Assembly (NCBI RefSeq): GCF_905220565.1
Contig: NC_059417.1
Span: 8,790,518-8,854,517, forward strand
Direction of reading: 5' to 3'
DNA: 64,000 bases
From: Melitaea cinxia
Taxonomy: Eukaryota; Arthropoda; Insecta; Lepidoptera; Nymphalidae
Every line of letters starts with the position of its first letter. Position 1 is the first letter of the stretch. The notes beneath the pieces were generated by a model, which was not told the origin of the DNA, made no database searches, and saw only the letters and a list, made by a program, of their open reading frames with translations. Below are positions 53,481-64,000 of this stretch, piece after piece. The position numbers were made by a program, and so were the translations under genes.

Positions 53481-54479
53481 TGTGATCACGAGGCGTAGCT
53501 GGGAGTTTTAATGGGGAGAGATGGTTTGTCAATTGAGATATAACCAATGATAAAACCAATAATTATGTTGTTAGTATGTAACGGACGTAGTGCTTATATC
53601 GGATATTGATATTTTTTAAAAAGCGAATTAGATGCAATGTGAAATTGTTTTAATTATGAAGAGGGGTTGTTGCTCTTATACCGATACCTTGATACGCCTA
53701 AGTTTATAGACAGATGTTTTATAATCTTCATAAGATGAAGAGACTTTGAATAAAATATACTTTTTCAAATCGAACTAACACATTTTAAAATTACGGAAAC
53801 GAACAAATTCTTTAAAATTTTCTTAGTAGTATAATCATAAGTAACAGACATAATTAATCAAGGATAAATAAATATACCGTTTTACATGTAACTTCACATA
53901 TAAAGTATAGTGTAAAAGATATCTAGAAAAAAAAAAAAACTTAATCAATGCAAAATGTTTGCAAGACAAAAGCATTGCACTCTGATAACGCATTTGTACT
54001 CTGATAGCCCTATTAAGGCAGCTACGATTGGCGTTTGCAATTGTATACAAATGGGTTTCATGCGATTATATTCCCGACAGCTTTAGAGATGAAAAAAAAA
54101 CGATGGGTAAAGTAAAGAGATTACAAGTCGTTACATTGCTCGAGCGTTAAAGAAATGGGTGGAGCGGTTAGATTAAACTCGTGTTTAATTTATTCATCTA
54201 TCATAGGAGTACATTTCGAAATATTGCCATTAGTTGTCTATATATATTGTTAGAATCACTGGTCTCTGATAAGTTATCTGAAGTATAAATGGTATCCAAC
54301 TGATGAAGGTTTATGATATAATGTTATCTATTGTTCACAATCAAACTTCACTTTATCTGTCAGATATTTTGTTTTCGCTATTTTTGAATTCAAAAGCTGT
54401 CGTATATATTATGCCTGATAAAACTAAATATTGAAGTCTAAAGATAAGTCTCGATAAGTCTAAAGATTGAAGATTTACC
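53481..54479. other. AT-rich non-coding sequence
   Basis: No gene recognised. A 71-codon minus frame at 53835-54050 has a hydrophobic AT-driven composition and no domain. Confidence 0.4.
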
Positions 54480-54720
54480 GTCAACCAGTCAATCAGTTCA
54501 GCCTATTGCAGTCCACACCAAGTTCACGCCAGACATCCCGGCGGAGGCGCCAGATCGCTATGTCAAACTACTACTGACTAAAAAACCACCACGTGTAAGC
54601 AGTCGTCTGCCGGTGGGGCGAATTGGGGTCGCGCTAGTATCGCCACCTCGCCCCGGGTTTTCCGCAATCCTCATCCTGCCTACACCGGCAATCTTACGTA
54701 GATCGTCGGTCCAAGATTTA
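54480..54720 (-). mobile_element. RTE-type LINE 3' end, diverged subfamily
   Basis: TCAGTTCAGCCTATTGCAGT, CACGCCAGACATCCCGGCGG, TCGCCACCTCGCCCCGGGTT and CCGCAATCCTCATCCTGCC. The last part matches the RTE 3' region at 42780. Confidence 0.7.
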
Positions 54721-55105
54721 TCGATGGGAGATTAAAAAATTGCAATAGGTTACAAAGTTTGTTTGAGATGAGCTATATTATAACAGGCTATGATATATCA
54801 CGCTACAGCTTATGGCAGTAACGAGGAAACTATTACCGCACCTTTTTAAACACTCTTTTTGGAGTTTTATACAAACGATATATATTTATAGCTTTGTTTT
54901 TATAATTAAGTGGTTTACGACACTTAAATGGCGCGCATACCATATAAGACAATGAGTATATGTTATGGTGAGTATATTATACGTAATTTGTGCATGCCAT
55001 ACTTAGCATATCTGTATTCTCTAATCTATTACACACTCAGCAAATATGTACTGAATGAAATATAAACTTACCTTTAAAGAAATAATAACAAGACGACATT
55101 TTAAA

Positions 55106-56018
55106 TCCTACTAATATTATAAACGCGAAAATTTGTATGTATGGATGTATAGATGTATGGATGTATCATCTATACATCATATATCATCACTATGGATGTA
55201 TGGATGTTTGTTCCTCTTTTACGCCAAAACCACCGAATGGATTTTAACGAAAGCTTACAGTAATATAGCTTATACATTAGAATAACTATAATGCTATAAT
55301 TTACTATAGGCTATTAGGCTATAATTTTTTGAGATAGTGTGTGAATTCTCCAAAATATAACGATAATTGTCAAGTAAGTCGGAAAAAAATCTGCCATCTG
55401 CGAGCTATTCTGGCGCGCGCTGCAAAAACTGTTAAGTTTACACGTATATAATGTACGAGAGAAATGTTTATCTCAATTAGTCCTACAAAAAAGTCCGCGA
55501 CAGCATAAAACCATAAAAACAATACAAATTGATAATACATTTCTAATGCACATTTGGTAGTAACAAATTGATTTTTATATCAAAATAAATACTTTTATCT
55601 ACACTAATGTTGTAACATTCTACTTATGTTTCCAATACTTGACTTATAATTACTACTGTTATAGCGCAGACAACAAAACACTCAATTTAAGCAATTTCAC
55701 ATGATGGTATAATATCCACATCGATATCGTAAAATCTCATTATAACATCGCGCGCATGCGCGCAGCTGCGCTCTCATTGGTTAGATTTTAATGGCGGCAA
55801 AATCACTGTGACAATACACGTACGCGTGAATTTAATTTAATAAATTAAAAGTTAAAAATGGATAGCGACGATGATATTTGTACGCCTCCGGATATTCTAG
55901 AATTGGCAACAAAATTAACTCACAATCTTTTGCCAGAAAAATCTAGAAAATTATATGGCGAACTGAACAATAAGTTTTTTGTTAAATTCCACGTGAAAGA
56001 AGTCGCGAGTACAGCTAG
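55106..56018 (+). mobile_element. Helitron (0.9 kb) carrying a captured promoter and first codons
   Basis: Starts A|TCCTACTAATATTATAAACG and ends AAGTCGCGAGTACAG-CTAG|T, with single A and T flanks as expected for Helitrons. The left 0.4 kb is ordinary element sequence. The right half, about 55700-55957, is not element-like: it holds an NRF-1 type site, a CCAAT box and an ATG-led coding stretch, and stops where the usual GAACTGAACAATAA tail begins. No helicase or Rep coding, so it is non-autonomous. Confidence 0.8.
55751..55762. promoter_or_regulatory. NRF-1/Ewg-type site
   Basis: CGCGCATGCGCG fits the palindromic consensus YGCGCAYGCGCR exactly. An inverted CCAAT box (ATTGG, 55776-55780) follows 14 bases later. 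Together they resemble a housekeeping promoter captured by the Helitron. Confidence 0.6.
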
Positions 56019-56025
56019 TAAATAA
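55858..56025 (+). pseudogene. Truncated ORF: captured N-terminus fused to Helitron tail
   Basis: 55 codons. The first 33 read MDSDDDICTPPDILELATKL then THNLLPEKSRKLY; the LLPEKSRKxYE-type segment resembles the N-terminus of tyrosine-recombinase-like genes common in insects (from memory, not checked). The last 20 or so residues are translated from Helitron tail and the frame runs just past CTAG to TAA. The rest of the source gene is absent. Confidence 0.55.
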
Positions 56026-56111
56026 TAATTTTATAACATATAATTTTTTTAGTACAACCACCAGACCACGACTAATATTAGAAACCACTCATTTGGGACG
56101 GGTTATTTTTT

Positions 56112-56290
56112 TAATACAACTAACAAGGTTGGCTAACAAGCGCACAGCTCACCTGATGGTAAACGATTAGGCGTTCTCTAGACACCTGCAACACCAGAAG
56201 GTTCGCAAGCGCGTTGCTGATCCTATCTCAAACCGTCTCCAAGAGCTCTGGTCACCTTACTCACCACAGGAACATAACGCTCCTTGTAAG
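56112..56290 (+). repeat. GGCAAACAAGCGTACGG repeat family
   Basis: CTCACCTGATGGTAAACGAT, CACCTGCAACACCAGAAGG and GGTCACCTTACTCACCACAG in order. Confidence 0.75.
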
Positions 56291-56354
56291 TTCGATAAGT
56301 CTGCAAATTGTACTAAACAATCTGTTACTATCTTTAAGCATTGTTTATAATTAA

Positions 56355-56506
56355 CTAGCTTCTGCCCGCGACTTGGTATGCGTAGATTTCGCTCCTATTG
56401 GTCTTAGCGTGATAAAAAATAATTTTTCAAATCGGACCAGTAGTTCCTAAGATTGGCGCGTTCAAACAAACAAACAAACTCTTCAGCTTTATAATATTAG
56501 TATAGA
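56355..56506 (-). mobile_element. Small non-autonomous Helitron (152 bp)
   Basis: A|CTAGCTTCTGCCCGCGACTT at the left; GCTTTATAATATTAGTATAGA|T at the right is the reversed TC end. Internal GACCAGTAGTTCCTAAGATT matches 62650-62848. Confidence 0.85.
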
Positions 56507-56519
56507 TTTGTGATTTAAG

Positions 56520-59069
56520 TACAAATAAATAAATAAAAACATAAAGGTAAATAGCAGTGGGTAAGTAGCACAGTATAACAAAATCGACGAGAAATAAGTA
56601 GATACTATGGTCCTTTCTTATGGTGAATAAGATATCCGAGAATCTTTATTACGTAACCTTTAAACTTTAACCTTTATACCTTAACCTTTATCTATATCCA
56701 GCTCCCTCCTACCCTTTATTCCTTTACCTAGTAACGTATTCCTTTCAAGATGATCAATGAACTCATTTTAATTATCGTAATATTTAATGATTGGTTAAAA
56801 ATAAATTCTCAAATATGGTTAACATTTGGGCATCACACGAAGTTTCTACGGATTTTAATGAGAATCTAATCTTTTCCTGTACAAGTTACGCAAATAGGAA
56901 AAAATATTCTACTAGCTATACTTAACGTTTTTTCCGTGTAATTTTTGATCCGATATTAAATCTTTTTAGAGAAAAGCACAGATTAAATCAAAGTCAACAG
57001 AAATCTTTTATTTATACGACGACTTGTATCTCTTTAATTAAATTTTAAACCCAAACCTGCGTTAATTTGTTTGCCCGATTCCCTAAACATTAAGATTGTC
57101 ATAATTTTAAGATTAAATAAATAATATTTACCTAAATTGCGCGGACAAAGGAGTTTCACACACTTATATTATACATAGAGAAGGAATGCAGAATGCTATT
57201 TTTTTTTAAATTATGCATAAAAATATAATAAATCCATAAAAAAGCATTATACACACAACTGTGTATTTCATATACAAACCGCATACATACTCTTTTGTTT
57301 ATTGTTAGTTTGTGGTTAAATTATGGTCGAATTTCAACCTCTAGGCGATCACTAGTATATCTTAAATTAATAAATAAAGCTTATAACAATTTGCTCTCGA
57401 TGCAAAAGGCGGTCTTATTGCTAAACAGCAATCTCTTCCCAAGCAACGTTTAAGCAAAGGACTAGCGTAAAATGTATGGGATGGGTGCAAAATCCTCTAT
57501 AAAAAAAATAAAAATAAAAAAGTAATTAAAATTAGGTGCTTTAAGCATTCTTTACTTTTAGTGGTCGTTGTTATATAATGCTTGTTATATGTACGAGTAT
57601 AATGCTAGTAATATTTTCGAAGGACAAAACTGTCACCTGACTTCAGATACCTTTGAAACGGTAATAGGCAATGAATCGTGAAGCAAAACGCTTTGATCTC
57701 CGATAAGCGTGATTGATTCCACACTATTCTATCGCTCGAGGACACAGACGCTGATTTTTTAAATCTTTTAAATGAAATTTCCTTTAAATTTCAGTCAGAG
57801 CTTGTCAATACATCAACGTTAAAGAACATTCGCTTTTTGATGTCGAAACGGGTTCGAAAGAAAAAAAACGTTTGTGAAATTATTTTTATTTTTACATATA
57901 AACCAACAGCAGCTTATTCCCGGTGGACAAAAATCACTCTATGAAAATTGTTTGCTTCAAAAGAAATAATAACAACATGTAGGTTGGACCACATTATTAA
58001 ATATCCTTAGGTATCGTTTTATCATTTTTGGGTACTCCATGGTGGATTATAATGACCCCAAGTCACCAATCGAGCTGTTATGACACCATGGAATGAGTAT
58101 TAATATAATAAGTCTTAGAACAAAAAAAAAAAAACTTTATAAACATATAACGTTAACAAGGTTCCTCTGGGGTGAAGGGTTTGACAACATCATATATATT
58201 TTAATAAAAATCCTAGTTCTAATAAGATAAATTAAATTAAACTAAAAAAAAGTAACGTCAACTATTCAGTAATTTTTAAATTATATCATTTTCGTATTCT
58301 GTAATAATTAAGAAAATGAAATAAAAATGATCGAAACCCGTAATCATTCTCAAGTTATGGAAAGCCAGTGGCAAAGATCACGAGATATATAAAAGACCTT
58401 CCTATAAATTTTCAACTTTCTTGGTCACGTCAACATCACGACTTACATATAAAACGGAAAATTTTAAGTTCGCCCGTAATCATAGCGTTTGGAATAGTGC
58501 CGAAATATCGTGAACCCAAAACGATCACAACCGTAACAAATAAGGTAAATATGTCTTATTATATAATACATAAAGTTTTCATATAAAAGAAGATATGAAA
58601 ATCATAACGACAGACGATATCGATAAAATCAAAAATAAACATTCAAATAGTACTCGACCGCTACAAACAAATGATTAAATTGAATCACCTACGCTCATCG
58701 CGTCTGGCTCGGTTCCAGGAGGGACGTTTATTTTTCTTCAGATTTTAAAATTTGTAATAAGTGTAACTCACGCTCCTCAACCTGTCCCGATGAAAATATA
58801 GTTTAAATATAAATATTAGGAATGTAGATTGTAATAATTTCGACATTTTAACGGCTATTGAATTAGTGGTTAGTTGGTTGGAGAAATTGAATTGGATATT
58901 CTGGTAGCACGTTTCAGTTCAACGAATTTAAAATTTACGTTATTGTAATTGATAATTGATACATTATTATATAATTGTAAAACTTAATATAATTATATAA
59001 ACGCAGATTACTATTGTGAAATTTTAATTGGAAAATATAAATAAAACTTTATATAAGGGTACGGAAAGA
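56520..59069. other. AT-rich non-coding sequence with one LINE 3' scrap
   Basis: 57395-57460 (AAGGCGGTCTTATTGCTAAA, CAGCAATCTCTTCCCAAGCA) matches the 3' end of the CR1/Jockey-like LINE. A 72-codon plus frame at 58368-58586 has no recognisable domain. Nothing else supported. Confidence 0.45.
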
Positions 59070-59370
59070 AATATCTTGCTTAAAATTTGGAGCAGCTCAA
59101 CTGGTGAATTGAAAACGCTACACGCTCAATTTATTTACATGCGAACGACTTTACAATAGCGGTTGCTGCCCCCAACAAAACCTGTAACATTAAAAAAGTT
59201 GCGAGTGTGTTGCTGACCTTTAGGGAAATGGAAAACCCCTACATTATAGCGCTCAGAAAACTAAACTATTTAACGAAATTTGAATTTTTACGATTTTATG
59301 TTTGTGTTACCCACACATTGGGAAATTCTAAACATTTTTTTCCCGCTGGAACGGTCAATTTTTGATATGA
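59070..59370. repeat. Degenerate repeat debris
   Basis: 59085-59235 keeps TTGGAGCAGCTCAACTGG and GTTGCGAGTGTGTTGCTGAC from the GGCAAACAAGCGTACGG family; 59345-59370 keeps GGAACGGTCAATTTTTGATA from the third tRNA-derived family. Confidence 0.5.
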
Positions 59371-60281
59371 TATTTAAAAAAAATTTGAAATTTGAATTAT
59401 TAAAAAAATGATATTTCGAACAGCACATGAATTATCAGCATTCCTATACAGATTCATTATATAAACAAGATCCGGAGAGTTGACAGAAGATACGTATGTG
59501 TGCCACGCGTCTGCTGATAGCCCTGATTTATGGCACTCCGGAGTCCCAGCCGGTAGAAAGACGCTTGTTTATGCTCGAATCTCTACTTCACACGAGGCTT
59601 ACTTATACGTTCATGCGAATTCTTTGGAGTAATTTGATTTCAAATAAATACCAAACCTGATCTAATATGTAGTCGAGCAAGTGTCGTCATAACGTTAGCC
59701 ATACTCATAACTAAATCAGAAAGATGATTGACATGATGATGATGATAACGTAGACAATTGATAACTATCATTATTCATGGTAGGAAAATTATCAGCTAAC
59801 ATACAATGGGATAGCGTAGCGGAATGGACTCCAATCTTTCTCCTATAAAGAAAATACCTTTGCCTAAAAAAAGGACATTTCTATTATATGTCTATATAAA
59901 TTCGCTAAAATATCGAAGCGGAACGGAAAGAATAATCAAAACCAGTTTAAAGAAAAATATGTGCCCATTAACAAACTGTTGTAATATATTAAAATGGTTT
60001 TTTGTTGTTATTAACAATAAAAAGTAGTATTTGTTAAAGAACTTTGTTAACCCTCTGTTTTAACTACTAAAACTTATGATGCAGATAAAATAGAACATAT
60101 TTGGCGCCAAAACTAACTGTCATCGAGAGCACGTGCGAATTCGCGGAGCACGACACTTGAGTTGACAATAGAACAATTGTATATTTATTTTTAAAGCTGA
60201 TCTACTTTTGTTGAATGATTCTTTAAATATAAACTTAAATTGATTCTAGTTTTAGATACTTAATTGGGATTTAATAGTACA
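59371..60281. other. AT-rich non-coding sequence
   Basis: A 67-codon frame at 59824-60027 (+) is Lys-rich without a domain. No gene called. Confidence 0.4.
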
Positions 60282-60480
60282 CTAGCGACCCGCCCCGGCT
60301 TCGTACGGGTGCAAAAACTATCAGTGTTCCTCTACTATATTATGCATGTATTATACATATAAACCTTCCTCTGGAATCACTCTATTTACTAAAGAAAACC
60401 GCATCAAAATCCGTTGCGTAGTTTTAAATATCTAAGCATACAGACAGCGAGAAGCGAATTTGTTTTACTTTCTGTCTACA
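60282..60480 (-). mobile_element. CTAG-ended Helitron-like element, CGACCCGCCCCGGCTTCG type
   Basis: A|CTAGCGACCCGCCCCGGCTT, ATAAACCTTCCTCTGGAATC, CGCATCAAAATCCGTTGCGT and AAGCATACAGACAGCGAG. A very widespread insect repeat; the right end is worn. Confidence 0.72.
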
Positions 60481-60826
60481 TCTTAGAACATTTAATGTTC
60501 TAAGATGAGACAGGGAAAGATCGCACTGAAACAGATTAAATAATAAAATAGTTATATATATAATTTAATAATGAAAGAAAAGCTTGAGATAGCTTTTTGT
60601 AATCATATCACGCCTTGGCCATATTAAAACAAGTGGATTTCTTATTAAAGTAATATTCATAGTGCTTAAATCATAATTTGTATTTTATCTAGCCTTACTG
60701 TAATGTGTCTACCTACATATAAATTCGTTTAGCCCTTAGGGTATTAAGTTAATGATATTTTATAATATTTTTTTAGTTTTCGTATTTTAATATTATTATT
60801 AGGTACAAGCATATTATTACATTCAA

Positions 60827-61132
60827 CTAGCTGTGCTCGTGACTCCGTCCGCGTGGAATTTGAAAAAAATGTTGTTCAGTTAGAAAATAAAAAATAACTA
60901 AAATAAAATACGCCTAAATTACGCCTTATTAAATCAGCTATCTGCCAGTGAAAGTCCCGTCAAAATCGGTCCAGCCGTACCAGAGATTAGCCGTAATAAA
61001 CAGACAGACAGACAAAAATTGTAAATAATGTTATTTCTGTATATGTACTGTGTATAAGTCGATATGAATTTTGCAAAAAGCGATTATTTTAATATTACAA
61101 ACGGACACTCCAATTTTATTTATTTGTATAGA
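60827..61132 (-). mobile_element. Complete non-autonomous Helitron (306 bp)
   Basis: A|CTAGCTGTGCTCGTGACTCC at the left and CAATTTTATTTATTTGTATAGA|T at the right. Internal AGCTATCTGCCAGTGAAAGT and (CAGA)n. Same family as 26640-26843 and 24120-24260. Confidence 0.85.
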
Positions 61133-61304
61133 TGCTATAGTAATAGACCTGGCGAGCTTTTTGCTGCCATATTTTTTTCTAGTATGTATAGATTTTATTA
61201 AATTTCCTTTTATAAAAACTTTTCTGGCAACAATGAGCACATAAAATAAAAAATTAAGCAATTTGGTGCATTTCGGTAATTCATTTTTATTTATATAGAA
61301 GATA

Positions 61305-61831
61305 CTAGATGTGTCCTCGGTGTCACCCGCGTTAATTTAAGGAAAAAACGTACATAAATTTTTTAAGTATATAGCAGTGGTTCCCAAACTTATTTTATCT
61401 ACTGCCCGCTTAGAGAATGAATTATTTTATAGTGCCCCCTTTGAGCAATCTTTTAATTATTATTAGTTGATGTTCACAATTTGCAGTCGAGAGTCCTTAT
61501 AGATTAAATGACAAATCGCCCCCCAAGCGTCTACACAACGCCACCATTTTTTTTCTAGGTCTCTTACCCCTCTTTAGTACTGGCAAGGGGGCGTTATCGC
61601 CCACTTTGGGAAAGGTTGGTATAACTCTTCCTCGGTAAATGAATTATCCATTACCCAACACAAAAGAAAAACAATTCAAATCAGTAGTTACCTAAGCCGT
61701 ATACAATACATAAGTTTGCCTCACGAATCAATCTGTCTATTGGTAAAAAGCGCATGAAAATCAGTTGAGTAATTTTTAGATTGAAACGTTCAAACAAACA
61801 AATTCTTCAGCATATATATTAGCAGTATAGA
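61305..61831 (-). mobile_element. Helitron interrupted by a hAT-like MITE
   Basis: A|CTAGATGTGTCCTCGGTGTC at the left, CATATATATTAGCAGTATAGA|T at the right; 527 bp against about 185-200 for its relatives. The extra part is 61376-61612. Confidence 0.8.
61376..61612 (+). repeat. hAT-like MITE nested in the Helitron
   Basis: Left end CAGTGGTTCCCAAACTTATT; right end reversed CCAACCTTTCCCAAAGTGGG. The GGTTCCCAAA core is typical of hAT terminal repeats. GTATA-like sequence flanks it on both sides, too short to prove a target duplication. Confidence 0.65.
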
Positions 61832-62055
61832 TTGAATATGTATTAGATTTCGCACTACTTAATTTCAGCGTTTTGTTGTCACAATGTCTGTGAACTACCA
61901 GACGTGTAACACGATACTTGCAGTCATTCACTTAAAACAAATACTCAGTGACACGAGACACTAGTGCCGATGTCATCAAATTGTTTTCATAATTTATTCG
62001 TCGTGAGATCGCTGGGAAAAACTGAATTGCTAATGCAATAAACTATCTTTTTATT

Positions 62056-62372
62056 AACCGACTTCAAAAAAGGAGGAGGTTACTCAATGCGACCGTATAT
62101 ATATTTTTTTTTAATGTATTTCAGAGACAACTTCGTCGTTTATGAACCGATTTTGATAATTCTTTTTTTATTGGAAAGGAAATATTCCAGGGGTGGTACC
62201 ATGATAAGGAAACCAGGATCTGATAATGGAATCCCAGAGAAATCGAGGGAAACTATCGAAAATCGTAGTGATAGTCGTCACGTCAACGTAAATTGATGAA
62301 AAAAAATAATTAACAAACGCACGTTTTGACGTTTTTTTTTTTCGTTTGCGAGCAAACATAATTATTATTTAT
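62056..62372 (+). repeat. AACCGACTTCAA-TIR MITE
   Basis: AACCGACTTCAAAAAAGGAG, GGTACCATGATAAGGAAACC, AGAGAAATCGAGGGAAACTA. The right inverted end is degraded to GTTTTTTTTTTTTCGTTTGC. Confidence 0.82.
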
Positions 62373-62435
62373 TGCTAGCTGATCGAACAGACGTCTTAAC
62401 TCATAAAATATAAAACGTGTGAATATTAAATGCGA

Positions 62436-62570
62436 CAAAGCCAGTACTGCGGTCACCAACCCGCCTGCCCAGCGTGGTGACTATGGGCAAAACACATGAG
62501 TTCACGTTATTTTTGGCGTAAACTTGTGGAGGCCTGTGTCCAGCAGTGGACTTTATAGGCTGTAATGATG
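62436..62570 (+). mobile_element. RTE-type LINE 3' end, short
   Basis: CCTGCCCAGCGTGGTGACTA, TTGTGGAGGCCTGTGTCCAG and GGCTGTAATGATGA. Confidence 0.82.
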
Positions 62571-62649
62571 AATATTAAATAATTGGTACGTTTTTCAAAC
62601 TTTCCTAATTTATCTTTTAAATAAGAACCTTCTACAAAGTATTAAAACA

Positions 62650-62848
62650 CTAGATGTTCCCCGTGGTTTCACACACGTTCATTTTAGAAAAAAGAGGTAC
62701 TAAAATATTATATAGCCTCGATAAATGGGCTATCTAGCACTGAAAGAATCAGATTTTCAAATCAGACTAGTAGTTCCTGCGATTAGAGCGTTCAAGCAAA
62801 CAAACAAACAAACAAATATACTATCCAGTTTTATAATATTAGTATAGA
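62650..62848 (-). mobile_element. Complete small non-autonomous Helitron (199 bp)
   Basis: A|CTAGATGTTCCCCGTGGTTT at the left, TTTTATAATATTAGTATAGA|T at the right; (CAAA)n inside. It is the intact model for the interrupted copy at 61305-61831. Confidence 0.88.
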
Positions 62849-63029
62849 TTTATAAAAATTGTAGCTGAATTGATCCAAGAGTTTACTAGTTTTGCTTGTA
62901 AGCAGTACATTTAGCGATTCACATTTACTTATGTAGACTACGAGTATGTATATTCTTTTTCATCAAAGTTATTTTATTAAATATTTTTACATCTCCTTTA
63001 CTAGTAATGTTAAAATATTTACTTACATT

Positions 63030-63130
63030 ATTATATTATTAATATATATATTATTTATATTATACTATTTATATTATTACATATTATATTATTTATATTA
63101 TTACATTACATTATGTATTATATATTTGTT
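63030..63130. repeat. Low-complexity TATATTATTTA repeats
   Basis: Imperfect tandem TATTATTTATAT-type units; they create an Ile/Tyr/Leu-rich frame at 62946-63191 that is not a gene. Confidence 0.85.
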
Positions 63131-63183
63131 CTTCCAAACTTTAGGATTCGTAATACGTCCATGTGTATATATAGATATATATA

Positions 63184-63375
63184 CTAGCTGACCTGGCGAA
63201 CTTCGTAACACTATTTTTTCTTAAATATAATAATTACATATATTAAAATATAATATAGCCTATTTTTCAAATTGGATCAAACTGCACACGGTGTGCAAAT
63301 TTGATTACGTTTAGTAGTTTAATTAGGAGTTCATCGCAGACAAACGACGTGACGCGTAATTTATATATATTAAGG
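63184..63375 (-). mobile_element. CTAG-ended Helitron-like element
   Basis: A|CTAGCTGACCTGGCGAACTT, ATAGCCTATTTTTCAAATTG and TTTATATATATTAAGG. The family matches 27148. Confidence 0.65.
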
Positions 63376-64000
63376 TATAAAAACGCTAGAATTGTTGTTA
63401 AAAATAATACAAAAAACGAGCTTCAAATCGTTATTTATAAAATAAAGCTTCTTCTATATCTACTTCCTAGATAAAAAAAAAAACTGTTTAATAAGATAAT
63501 AATTGATTAAATCAATTTGTGATTTCGAGATTAAAGCTTCGAAAAACAAAACTGAACCTTTTCATTAAAATACTGTCCTAAATAAACAATACATTCATTA
63601 AACCCAAAAAACACATTATTTTAAATTAAAAACAGTACAAAAAATCAATACTTTGAAGAATTCGAGGGTTAAGGTCCCCGAAACAATCTATTTATATCTC
63701 TTTGTGAAGAACTTACAGCCAATCAGCTCAATTTAGGTCTATTCGTGTTGCCCTTTGGACTGGTCGTACATCGTAAGAATTTTTGGTTAGGAAATTTCTG
63801 TATATTAATGACAATTCTTTTAAAATAAGAGACATTTATTAATTGTGGCATAATATTGTTTGATAGGTAGCAAAAATAAGATCTCGGTGATTGGATTAGC
63901 AGTTGGCTGTGACAACGGGTCTGCAGTAGAGATGAAACTTATTCTGCTTCGATGCAACACTGCAGGTTGACGGGTAAATAATTCTTCCATCACGACTAAC
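63376..64000. other. AT-rich non-coding sequence
   Basis: No gene, RNA or repeat boundary recognised. Confidence 0.4.

Noticed and set aside
62946..63191. Hydrophobic 81-codon ORF resembling a membrane protein
   Set aside because: Encoded by TATTATTTATAT low-complexity repeats.
1..64000. A new multi-gene system such as a defence island
   Set aside because: Only one convincing host gene is present. It belongs to a known family; its novelty lies in the NTPase residues and the exon array.

Overview
The window looks like nuclear DNA of a lepidopteran insect (butterfly or moth). It is AT-rich, has a many-exon gene with small GT-AG introns, and is packed with lepidopteran-style repeats: tRNA-derived SINEs, RTE-, CR1/Jockey- and R1-type LINE remnants, non-autonomous Helitrons ending in CTAG, TIR MITEs and microsatellites. 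I cannot name the species.

One protein-coding gene dominates. On the minus strand, 23 exons between 26519 and 4784 join in perfect phase into about 1306 residues of a NACHT-WD (NWD1/NWD2-type) STAND protein. The order is: a disordered N-terminal stretch, a DUF4062/TIR-like N-terminal domain, a helical linker, a NACHT NTPase, a winged-helix-like and helical linker region, and a C-terminal WD40 propeller. The start codon lies upstream of 26519 and was not found with certainty; a 61-codon ORF at 34209-34394 is a weak candidate first exon. Both magnesium-ligand positions of the NTPase (Walker A Ser/Thr and the first Walker B Asp) read as Ala, so the protein may be a NACHT pseudo-NTPase. The penultimate exon runs into a 115-bp tandem array (about 5262-5930) that repeats the exon's 3' end, its splice donor and the start of the intron five times.

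Introns of this gene carry a CR1/Jockey-like RT fragment (about 8806-10215), an RTE-type RT fragment (about 7515-8090), an R1-like LINE 3' end (about 15170-16060), several RTE 3' ends, SINEs and MITEs.

From 26520 to 64000 I see no convincing further gene. This part is intergenic or a very long 5' intron. It holds nested transposon debris, a 0.9-kb Helitron (55106-56018) that seems to have captured a promoter plus the first codons of a host gene, and three CpG/CRE-rich islands (30580-30650, 50160-50290, 53205-53480) that could be regulatory.

All calls come from reading the sequence and the supplied translations. No database search was possible.
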